Assembly (NCBI GenBank): GCA_903877945.1
Contig: CAIRFY010000107.1
Span: forward strand, 1 to 9,732
Reading direction: 5' to 3'
DNA length: 9,732 nt
DNA from: an uncultured Oscillochloris sp.
Lineage (GTDB): Bacteria > Chloroflexota > Chloroflexia > Chloroflexales > Chloroflexaceae
Each line of letters begins with the position of its first letter. The stretch's first letter is position 1. The position numbers and the translations under genes were made by a program. Under the pieces are notes generated by a model. The model saw nothing but the letters and a program-made list of their open reading frames with translations, was not told where the DNA came from and did no database searches. Positions 1 through 6,242 of this stretch are shown here, in pieces.

Positions 1-68
1 ACCATACAGGGTCAACGAGTCTTGACGACTACGCACGACCGATAGAACTGCGACGGTCATCATTTTAC

Positions 69-90
69 CTGCCACCCGATTGCGTGGCAG
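69..90. other. Short hairpin, CTGCCAC / GTGGCAG
   Basis: A perfect 7-bp inverted repeat (69-75 and 84-90) surrounds an 8-base loop. It lies about 120 bases past the stop of the flavoprotein gene in that gene's direction. No T-run follows it on either strand, so it is not a classical intrinsic terminator. It could be an operator or an RNA-end structure. Confidence 0.4.
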
Positions 91-182
91 AACCGCCAAT
101 GATTTGTGCAGGTACAACACCACAGCGATGCCGTGATGGGATCATCATAGCACACTTGTATGGATTTCGCAACGTCAGCGAA

Positions 183-212
183 CGAAACAAAACGCAATGA
201 AACGCAACAAAA
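183..212. repeat. Three imperfect 10-bp tandem units
   Basis: Units 183-192 (cgaaacaaaa), 193-202 (cgcaatgaaa) and 203-212 (cgcaacaaaa) follow one another exactly and abut the stop codon of the flavoprotein gene at 213-215. Read in that gene's direction the block is T-rich (TTTTGTTGCG-like), so the transcript would enter a U-rich tract straight after the stop. There is no paired stem before it, so calling it a terminator would be a guess. Confidence 0.6.
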
Positions 213-1967
213 CTAAATGGTTCTTATGAACGCAAACGATACCGCGTCCAGCTGCGCCTCGGCGGCGAGATCCGCCTCGGTGAGCGCGGGATCAAACTGC
301 TCGGCGGCCAGGCTGGTGCCGGAGAGTCCCAGGAAGGTCTTCGCGCCGCCCGACAGGGTCGCCACATCGACGATGCCGCGCTGGCGCAGGATGCGGTAAG
401 CCTGGTAGCTGCGGAAGCCGACCATGCAGTAGAGCCGGATCGGCCCGCGCGCCGCCGCCGCCTGGATCTCGTCCATACGTGCGCGCAGATCGGGCAGCGG
501 GATGTTGATCGCGTTGGCCATGTGCCAGGCCGCGTACTCCTTTGGGCTGCGCACATCGATCAGGGTGGTGCTTGGGTCAAGCTGCGCATAGTCTTCGGCA
601 TACCAAGCGACCACGTCGCCGCGCAGCAGGTTGGCCGCCACAAAACCGGCCATGTTCACCGGGTCTTTGGCCGAACCGTAGGGCGGGGCGTAGGCCAGCT
701 CCAGATGCTCCAGGTCGTAGACGCTCATCCCGGCGCGGATGGCGGTCGCCAGCACGTCGATGCGCTTGTCCACGCCGTCGTAGCCGACAATCTGCGCGCC
801 CAATATCTTTCCATCGTCGGGGGCGAAGAGCAGCTTGAGCTGCATCGCCTTCGATCCGGGGTAGTAACCGGCGTGGCCCGAGGGATGAATGGTGATCTTC
901 TGGTAGGGCCGCCCGACCCGGCGCAGCGTGCGCTCGGAGGCTCCGGTCATCACGGCGGTCATGTCGAAGATCTTGACCACCGCTGTACCCTGCGTGCTGG
1001 TGTAGGCTGAGTCACGCCCGCAGATGTGGTCGGCGATGATCCGGCCCTGGCGGTTGGCTGGCCCGGCCAAGGCGATCAGCGCCGGCTGGCCGGTGACGGT
1101 GTCGGTCACCTCGACCATATCGCCCGCCGCGTAGATCGCCGGGTCGGAGCTGCGCATGTGTGCATCGACCGCGATCCCGCCGCGCGGCCCCAGCGCCAGC
1201 CCGATGGCTGTGGCCAGGCTGGAGATTGGGCGCACGCCGACTGCCAGCACCACCAGGTCGGCGGTGAGGCTGTCGCCGCTTTGCAGATCCACCGTCACCC
1301 GCCCGCCCCGATCATGGAACGCTGTCGCCGCCGTACCCAGATGCATCCCCACGCCGTGCAGGGTCATATGGTCGCGCAGATCGGTGGCCAGTTCCGGGTC
1401 AAGCAGCGGCATCACCTGCGGCTGTAGCTCGACCAGATCGACGGCCAGGCCGCGCATGCGCAGCGCCTCGGCAACCTCGACTCCGATGTAGCTGCCGCCG
1501 ATCACAATTGCGGACTGGGCACCGGCATCGATCAGGGCGATGATCGCGTCCATATCGGGAATGCTGCGCAGGGTCAGCACACGCGGGTGATCGATGCCGG
1601 GCACGGGCGGGCGCAGTGGCGTGGCACCCTGGGTGAGCACCAGCACATCGTAGGGCTCGGCGTAGCGCGTCCCGCTGAGCAGATCCACGACCTGCACCAG
1701 CTTGGCGTCCCGGTCCACGCCGACCACATCTTGCTCAGTGCGTACGTCGAGGTTCATGGTGGCACGCAGGTGTTCCGGGGTGGTAACCTGGAGCGACTCG
1801 CGCTTGGGGATGACCCCACCGATGTGGTAGGGCAGGCCGCAGTTGGCGTAGGACACGTAGTGATCCCGCTCAAGGACGACGATCTCGGCCTGCTCATCGA
1901 GCCGCCGCAGCCGCGCGGCGGCTGACATCCCGGCCGCTACGCCGCCTACTATGACAATTCGCTTCAT
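213..1967 (-). CDS. CoA-disulfide reductase-like FAD/NAD(P) oxidoreductase with C-terminal rhodanese domain
   Basis: This 584-residue flavoprotein probably reduces CoA disulfide, CoA persulfide or a related low-molecular-weight disulfide or polysulfide with NAD(P)H in the cytoplasm. Residues 1-33 form the FAD-binding Rossmann start (VGGVAAGMSAA). Cys43 in SYANCGLPYHIGG is the single redox cysteine typical of the CoA-disulfide reductase family. A second nucleotide-binding motif, VIGGSYIGVEVAEAL, lies near 155-169, and YAAGDM near 279-284 contacts FAD. The dimerisation domain carries AYAPPYGSAKDPVNMAG (425-441), another family hallmark. Residues about 455-550 are a rhodanese domain with LIDVRSPKEY and the loop CMVGFRS, where Cys514 would carry the persulfide. 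About 35 further residues form a tail of unknown role. The ATG at 1965-1967 has AGGGAG six bases upstream. The reductase-rhodanese fusion is known in the family; the actual substrate is not determined by sequence. Confidence 0.93.
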   Translation of the reverse strand: MKRIVIVGGVAAGMSAAARLRRLDEQAEIVVLERDHYVSYANCGLPYHIGGVIPKRESLQVTTPEHLRATMNLDVRTEQDVVGVDRDAKLVQVVDLLSGTRYAEPYDVLVLTQGATPLRPPVPGIDHPRVLTLRSIPDMDAIIALIDAGAQSAIVIGGSYIGVEVAEALRMRGLAVDLVELQPQVMPLLDPELATDLRDHMTLHGVGMHLGTAATAFHDRGGRVTVDLQSGDSLTADLVVLAVGVRPISSLATAIGLALGPRGGIAVDAHMRSSDPAIYAAGDMVEVTDTVTGQPALIALAGPANRQGRIIADHICGRDSAYTSTQGTAVVKIFDMTAVMTGASERTLRRVGRPYQKITIHPSGHAGYYPGSKAMQLKLLFAPDDGKILGAQIVGYDGVDKRIDVLATAIRAGMSVYDLEHLELAYAPPYGSAKDPVNMAGFVAANLLRGDVVAWYAEDYAQLDPSTTLIDVRSPKEYAAWHMANAINIPLPDLRARMDEIQAAAARGPIRLYCMVGFRSYQAYRILRQRGIVDVATLSGGAKTFLGLSGTSLAAEQFDPALTEADLAAEAQLDAVSFAFIRTI

Positions 1968-1973
1968 CTGAAG

Positions 1974-1979
1974 CTCCCT
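1974..1979 (-). promoter_or_regulatory. Ribosome binding site of the flavoprotein gene
   Basis: AGGGAG on the minus strand ends six bases before the ATG at 1965-1967. It supports that start, which also places the FAD-binding motif at the very N-terminus as usual for the family. Confidence 0.7.
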
Positions 1980-2019
1980 CTCTATCTATTATCATGACCC
2001 ACCACAGCTCTGATGCACG

Positions 2020-2080
2020 CCCGGCGCTTTTGGTTACAGCCCGCCCGACGTGGATATTTGCGCCTACGTGGAGCGCCGGG
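2020..2080. repeat. 9-bp inverted repeat with 43-base spacer
   Basis: CCCGGCGCT (2020-2028) is perfectly repeated in inverted form as AGCGCCGGG (2072-2080). Inside the spacer ACGTGG occurs twice in direct orientation (2048-2053 and 2066-2071). The pair lies in the 145-base gap between the possible small gene ending at 2113 and the flavoprotein start at 1967. No T-run follows on either strand. It could be an operator pair for the flavoprotein gene or a structured 3' end. Confidence 0.4.
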
Positions 2081-2112
2081 AGAAGGGTGGTCAGGCTTGT
2101 GACCCGCAGATG

Positions 2113-2331
2113 TTACGCACATGTTTCCGCAGCAGACTCCGCGATCTGCGACTGCGCTCGTGCGGCCTCGGCGCCCTGGAGAATCTGCGCCCACGCCGCA
2201 GCGGCGCGCAGTTGGTCGGCGACTGAGGGTGCCCGGCGCGGCGGGGCGACGAGGCAGCAGATACGGCGCATCGTGGGAGCGGAGGTCGATGATTCATCGA
2301 CCGGCGTGGCCGCAGGCGTGTCATCATTCAT
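2113..2331 (-). CDS. Possible small protein of unknown function (72 residues)
   Basis: An open frame starts 36 bases after the anti-sigma-like gene, on the same strand. From the ATG at 2329-2331 it gives 72 residues. AAAGGA-like sequence lies about 10 bases upstream, an acceptable but not strong ribosome site. The protein begins with an acidic, Thr/Ser/Pro-rich stretch (MNDDTPAATPVDESS), has a vicinal cysteine pair in MRRICCLVAPP, and ends in an Ala/Gln/Glu-rich segment likely to be helical, with a final Cys-Ala. I recognise no family. The position directly behind the anti-sigma gene and the CC motif would fit a thiol-redox accessory, but that is speculation. Other frames are also open here because of the GC content, so it may not be a gene. 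Confidence 0.4.
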   Translation of the reverse strand: MNDDTPAATPVDESSTSAPTMRRICCLVAPPRRAPSVADQLRAAAAWAQILQGAEAARAQSQIAESAAETCA

Positions 2332-2367
2332 GGTCAGGACGATCCTTTCGGTGAGTTTCGACAAGGT

Positions 2368-2652
2368 TCAGATCCACTCGCCCTGCGCTGGGGCGCAGGG
2401 TAGCGTCAGGCTCGCGAGCAGCCGCGCCTCCAGATCTGCGGGCAGCGGCGGCGGGGCCACATCGAGGGCGTGTACGATCTGCACGATTTGGCCAAGCGTG
2501 TCCAGCATCACCCGGCAGTCTGGGCAGCCCGCCAGATGCGCCTCCAGATCTGCACACAGATCGGCTGGCAGGTCGCCGTCGAGGTAGTCGTTCAGCTGCG
2601 CGATGAGCGCGCGACAGCGTTCTAGGCTATGGTGGTGATGCGGGTTGGTCAT
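2368..2652 (-). CDS. Zinc-binding (zf-HC2/ZAS-type) anti-sigma-factor-like protein
   Basis: This 94-residue soluble protein resembles the zinc-binding anti-sigma domain that sequesters ECF sigma factors. The metal motif is Cys13, His39, Cys43, Cys46 (C-x25-H-x3-C-x2-C, seen around LEAHLAGCPDC), with an extra Cys33 and an N-terminal run of four histidines (residues 5-8). From memory, the redox sensor RsrA has the same Cys-His-Cys-Cys spacing, so oxidation-triggered release of a sigma factor is plausible but inferred. The segment ALIAQLNDYLDGDLP is the usual first helix of the domain. There is no transmembrane segment. The start at ATG 2650-2652 was chosen because GGGAGG sits six bases upstream; an in-frame TTG at 2668-2670 lies beyond that site and would put it inside the gene. 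No sigma-factor gene is next to it, which is unusual, since partners normally sit immediately upstream. Confidence 0.8.
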   Translation of the reverse strand: MTNPHHHHSLERCRALIAQLNDYLDGDLPADLCADLEAHLAGCPDCRVMLDTLGQIVQIVHALDVAPPPLPADLEARLLASLTLPCAPAQGEWI

Positions 2653-2658
2653 CGTCGT

Positions 2659-2664
2659 CCTCCC
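2659..2664 (-). promoter_or_regulatory. Ribosome binding site deciding the anti-sigma gene start
   Basis: GGGAGG on the minus strand lies six bases before the ATG at 2650-2652. It would be inside the coding region if the upstream in-frame TTG (2668-2670) were used, so it favours the 94-residue product. Confidence 0.7.
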
Positions 2665-2710
2665 GAGCAAATCTCAGCGTTGCCGCAGCAGCGCGGGCCA
2701 CATTGGCTGC

Positions 2711-2746
2711 GAGATCTCCAACACCTGCTACGTTTTAGGTGATCTC
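2711..2746. repeat. Bulged inverted repeat in the exporter/anti-sigma gap
   Basis: GAGAT (2711-2715) plus CACCT (2722-2726) pair with AGGTG plus ATCTC (2737-2746), leaving a six-base bulge and a ten-base loop. It lies between the end of the second permease gene (2798) and the start of the anti-sigma gene (2652). It may be an operator or leader structure of the anti-sigma gene, or a weak 3' structure for the exporter operon. No T-run follows in the transcribed direction. The rest of this 145-base gap shows no clear promoter. Confidence 0.3.
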
Positions 2747-2797
2747 AACTGGTCTGATGCGCTGGCGATGCATCCGGTTACAGTCAACGCGACGCGC

Positions 2798-4063
2798 CTA
2801 TTCATTCCGCAGCGCCTTGATCGGGTCGAGCCGGGCGGCGCGCATGGCCGGGAAGAGGCCGAAGAAGATGCCGATGCCAGCCGAGATCGAGGTGGCCAGG
2901 ATGACCGACGAGAGCGAGACGCTGGCCCGCACCGTGGGATCCTGCGAGAGGGCGTAGAGTATGGCGGTGCCGCCAAAGGAGAACAGGTAGCCCAGGCCAA
3001 TCCCGAGCGCGCCGCCGGCCAGGCAGAGTACCAGCGCCTCGATCAAGAACTGCCACATGATGTCGCGGCGGCGGGCACCCACCGCCTTGCGCAGGCCGAT
3101 CTCCTTGGTGCGCTGGGCCACGCTCACCAGCATAATGTTCATAATGCCGATGCCGCCCACCAGCAGCGAGATCCCGCCGATGGTGCCCAGGAAGGCGCTG
3201 AAGCCGGTGGTGATCTGCTTGAACTGCTCCGATGCCTGCTGCGGGTTCGTCACCGTAAAGTCGTTGCTCTGGTAGCTCAGGCGGTGTTCCTGGCGCAGCA
3301 CCTCGGTCACCTGGCGGATGGCCACGTCGATCTCGGGCACGCTGCGCGCCTTGATGGTCATGCTCGACAGATCGATCCGCGCACTTACCTCGCTGCGGAA
3401 GAGCCGGTCACGCGCGGTGAGATAGGGCACATAGACCTGCTCGCTCGGGCTGGAGAACTGACCGACGGCACCGGCGGCGGCGCTCTGCTTGGTGGTACTC
3501 ACGCCCACTACCTCGAACTGCACGCCGTTAAGGCTGATCCGCCGACCCACCGCGCTGTAGATGTCGCCGAAGAGGGTTTTGGCTACGGTATCGCCGATCA
3601 CGGCCACGCGGGCGCTGGCGGCATGCTCGCCCGCGTCGAAGTAGCGCCCGGCGCCTAGCGTAGTGTCGCCGATCTGGAAGAAGTTTGGCGTCACGCCCTT
3701 GACCCCGAAGCGGTAACGCTCGCCGCCCGCGCTGACCGCGCCGCTGCGGTTCAGCTCCAGGGCCACGAACTCCACCGCCGGGGCCGCGCCCGGTCGCAGG
3801 ATCGCCGCCGCGTCGGCGGCCCGCAGTTGCGGGCGCAGAGTCTCGTCGGCGTTTTTGCTGTCTACCGACGGGTTGACGTAGAACACACCGACGCCAATTT
3901 TGTTGAACTCGCGCTGAATAAAAATCTGGTAGCCGTCGCCAATGGCGAGCATGCCGACCACCGCGCCCACGCCGATGATGATGCCGAGCATGGTCAGCAG
4001 CGAGCGCAGCTTGTGGGTGAGCATGGCTTGCCAGGCGACGCGGAATGCTTCAAGGATGGACAT
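2798..4063 (-). CDS. MacB/FtsX-type ABC transporter permease (second of pair)
   Basis: This 421-residue inner-membrane protein is the permease subunit of a MacB-like exporter. It has one transmembrane helix near 21-41 (TMLGIIIGVGAVVGMLA). A long extracytoplasmic MacB periplasmic-core domain follows (about 45-285), with typical segments such as AVIGDTVAKTLFG and GRRISLNGVQFEVVGV. Then come three helices near 290-315, 340-370 and 385-405, the FtsX domain. SLLVGGIGIMNIMLVSV, RTKEIGLRKAVGARRRDI (the cytoplasmic coupling helix that meets the ATPase) and the end FPAMRAARLDPIKALRNE are family signatures. GGGAGG four bases before the ATG supports the start. It is clearly paralogous to the permease at 4132-5385 and is the last gene of the operon, separated from its neighbour by 68 bases filled with a palindrome pair. 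The two probably form a heterodimer. Substrate unknown. Confidence 0.93.
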   Translation of the reverse strand: MSILEAFRVAWQAMLTHKLRSLLTMLGIIIGVGAVVGMLAIGDGYQIFIQREFNKIGVGVFYVNPSVDSKNADETLRPQLRAADAAAILRPGAAPAVEFVALELNRSGAVSAGGERYRFGVKGVTPNFFQIGDTTLGAGRYFDAGEHAASARVAVIGDTVAKTLFGDIYSAVGRRISLNGVQFEVVGVSTTKQSAAAGAVGQFSSPSEQVYVPYLTARDRLFRSEVSARIDLSSMTIKARSVPEIDVAIRQVTEVLRQEHRLSYQSNDFTVTNPQQASEQFKQITTGFSAFLGTIGGISLLVGGIGIMNIMLVSVAQRTKEIGLRKAVGARRRDIMWQFLIEALVLCLAGGALGIGLGYLFSFGGTAILYALSQDPTVRASVSLSSVILATSISAGIGIFFGLFPAMRAARLDPIKALRNE

Positions 4064-4073
4064 AGGGCCTCCC

Positions 4074-4135
4074 GTAGATTCGCCCCGCCGGGGCGGATCT
4101 ACTCCCGTAGAGACGCCCCGGCGGGGCGAATCTAC
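4074..4135. repeat. Pair of inverted 29-bp palindromes filling the permease-permease gap
   Basis: Unit one (4074-4102) and unit two (4107-4135) each run from GTAGA to TCTAC around a CGCCCC/GGGGCG core. Each folds into a hairpin with a stem of about 13 bp. Unit two is the reverse complement of unit one except for two adjacent positions. CTCCCGTAGA, which includes a ribosome-site-like GGGAG on the minus strand, precedes both units as a 33-base-period direct repeat (4069-4078 and 4102-4111). The stop codon of the upstream permease gene (TAG, 4132-4134) lies inside unit two, and the ribosome site of the next gene abuts unit one. It looks like a REP-type doublet. Confidence 0.88.
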
Positions 4136-5385
4136 TCCGTCCGCAGCGCGTCAATCGGGTTCATCCGGGCGGCGGTGAGGGCGGGGAAGAATCCGAAGGC
4201 CACGCCGATACCGGCGGCGATCCCACTGGCCAGCAATACGTTACTCAGGCTGACGGTGGCCTGGGCGCCGGTGGCCTGGAACAGCCCGACCAGGATGGCC
4301 GTGCCGGCGAGGGAGAGCAGGTAGCCCAGGCCAATCCCCGCGCCGCTGCCGATCAGGCAGAGCACCAGCGCCTCGATCAGAAACTGGAGCAGGATGTCGC
4401 TGCGGCGGGCACCCACGGCCTTGCGCAGGCCGATCTCCTTGGTGCGCTCGGTGACGCTCACCAGCATAATGTTCATAATCCCGATCCCGCCCACCAGCAG
4501 CGAGATCCCGGCCACGATGCCCAAGAAGGCGTTGAAGGCTCCGATCACCGCGCTGGCCTGCTGGGCGAATTGCTCGGGGTTGATGATCGTGAAGTCGTTG
4601 TTCTGGTAGGTCAGCCGATGTTCGCTGCGCAGCACCTCGGTCACCTGGCGCACCATTGTATCAACCTGGGTGCGATCCACCGCCTTGACGGTCATGAATG
4701 CGACGTTGACTTGGCTGCTGGTGCGGTTGCGAAACATGCGGCTGATGCCGGTCTGGTAGGGTATGAAGATCGCCTCAGCGGGGTCGGCACCGACGCTGAT
4801 CTGGCCCTCTTTGCTGGCCAGGACGCCTACCACCACGAACTGCACGCCGTTGAGTCCGATGCGCTGGCCGACGGCGATCTGGCGCCCGCCGTAGAGCTTA
4901 TCGGCCACGTTTTTGCCGATTACGGCCACGCGGGTCCGGCCCTGGTCGTCGGCGGAGGTGAGCAATCGCCCGGCGGCCAGGGGCTGCGGGCTGATCGTGA
5001 AGAAGGCGGGACTCACTGCGCGCACCGCGTAGGTGCTGCGCCGTCCACCGGCGATCACCTGGGCGTCGGCGCTCCACTCGACCGACACGGACAGCACCGC
5101 CGGTGCGCGACCGGGCTGCATGATCGCCGCCGCGTCGGCGCTGGTCAGGCTGGCGGTCTGTTCCACATCGATCCGGTTGGTGTCGATGAACGGCGCGACG
5201 TAGATCGTCCCGATGCCGAGTTGGTCGAACTGGCTGGTCAGGAAGCCCTGGAATCCGTTGCCCATGGCGAGCATGCCGATCACGGCACCCACGCCGATCA
5301 CGATGCCGAGCATCGTCAGGGCCGCCCGCAGCTTGTTGGCGATCAGGGCGCGGAAGGATATCCGGAAGGACTCGATGATGTTCAT
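4132..5385 (-). CDS. MacB/FtsX-type ABC transporter permease (first of pair)
   Basis: This 417-residue membrane protein is the first permease of the exporter. The N-terminal helix is near 21-41 (TMLGIVIGVGAVIGMLA). It is followed by a MacB-type extracytoplasmic core (about 45-280) containing RVAVIGKNVADKLYGG and GQRIGLNGVQFVVVGV. Three FtsX helices lie near 285-310, 335-365 and 382-402. The coupling segment RTKEIGLRKAVGARRSDI and the end FFPALTAARMNPIDALRTE are diagnostic. It shares long stretches with the second permease, including SLLVGGIGIMNIMLVSV and QFLIEALVLCL, so the two arose by duplication; their core domains have diverged. No clear Shine-Dalgarno sequence precedes the ATG at 5383-5385, and a 32-base palindrome fills most of the 36-base gap to the ATPase gene, so translation may depend on coupling. 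The last codons and TAG stop run into a repeat unit. Confidence 0.93.
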   Translation of the reverse strand: MNIIESFRISFRALIANKLRAALTMLGIVIGVGAVIGMLAMGNGFQGFLTSQFDQLGIGTIYVAPFIDTNRIDVEQTASLTSADAAAIMQPGRAPAVLSVSVEWSADAQVIAGGRRSTYAVRAVSPAFFTISPQPLAAGRLLTSADDQGRTRVAVIGKNVADKLYGGRQIAVGQRIGLNGVQFVVVGVLASKEGQISVGADPAEAIFIPYQTGISRMFRNRTSSQVNVAFMTVKAVDRTQVDTMVRQVTEVLRSEHRLTYQNNDFTIINPEQFAQQASAVIGAFNAFLGIVAGISLLVGGIGIMNIMLVSVTERTKEIGLRKAVGARRSDILLQFLIEALVLCLIGSGAGIGLGYLLSLAGTAILVGLFQATGAQATVSLSNVLLASGIAAGIGVAFGFFPALTAARMNPIDALRTE

Positions 5386-5395
5386 AGGGTGCGTC

Positions 5396-5421
5396 GTGTA
5401 AAGGCGGCTCGCGAGCCGCCC

Positions 5422-5427
<6 letters not shown>
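5396..5427. repeat. 32-bp near-perfect palindrome over the ATPase stop codon
   Basis: GTGTAAAGGCGGCTCG (5396-5411) pairs with CGAGCCGCCCTTACAC (5412-5427), giving 15 of 16 pairs with one A-C mismatch and almost no loop as drawn. The TAA stop of the ATPase gene (5422-5424) is inside it and supplies the GTGTAA end. It occupies most of the gap before the first permease gene. There is no T-run, so it is more likely a REP-like element or an RNA stabiliser or attenuator than a full terminator. Confidence 0.88.
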
Positions 5428-6150
<723 letters not shown>

Positions 6151-6184
6151 AGCGTACTCGCAGAAGTAAGAGTATCTATATGAT

Positions 6185-6242
6185 GGCCGGGGCGGAGGGC
6201 GCGCTCCTGGTCGGGGCGGAGGAGGGCTGCCATCCTCCGCCC
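6185..6242. repeat. GC-rich direct repeat and 10-bp hairpin between adaptor and ATPase genes
   Basis: GGCCGGGGCGGAGG (6185-6198) recurs as GGTCGGGGCGGAGG (6209-6222) at a 24-base period with one mismatch. The second copy starts a hairpin: GGGCGGAGGA (6214-6223) pairs perfectly with TCCTCCGCCC (6233-6242) around nine bases. The hairpin ends one base before the TAA stop of the adaptor gene (6243-6245). On the transcribed strand the order is stop codon, then GGGCGG hairpin, then a GC-rich half copy, then the leader of the ATPase gene with an AT-rich patch (TATAGATAC) that could be a weak internal -10. Confidence 0.75.

Larger units (their letters stand above)
1..212. other. Gene-free stretch with small repeats
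   Basis: I see no credible coding region here. It lies downstream of the flavoprotein gene that ends at 213. It contains a small dyad at 11-26 (GTCAA / TTGAC, 6-base loop), a 7-bp hairpin at 69-90, and a 10-bp-period imperfect repeat at 183-212. Base composition is less GC-rich than the genes. No convincing promoter with both -35 and -10 boxes could be picked out on either strand. Confidence 0.6.

Noticed and set aside
1..212. Promoter with TTGACG at 22-27
   Set aside because: No acceptable -10 hexamer lies 16-18 bases downstream.
1982..2194. 70-residue minus-strand frame before the flavoprotein gene
   Set aside because: Arg/Pro/Gly-rich translation without ribosome site or motif, overlapping the end of the more plausible small frame at 2113-2331.
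1994..2587. 197-residue plus-strand frame over the anti-sigma region
   Set aside because: Ser/Ala/Arg-rich with no motif; it overlaps the zinc-motif gene on the other strand, which has a good ribosome site.
2653..2670. TTG start extending the anti-sigma protein by six residues
   Set aside because: The added codons consist of the GGGAGG ribosome site for the ATG at 2652.
2645..3658. 337-residue plus-strand frame opposite the second permease
   Set aside because: Low-complexity Ala/Gly/His/Arg-rich translation, antisense to a well-supported FtsX-type permease.
4064..4135. CRISPR-like repeats
   Set aside because: Only two units, in inverted orientation and separated by four bases, without spacers; this is a palindrome doublet rather than an array.
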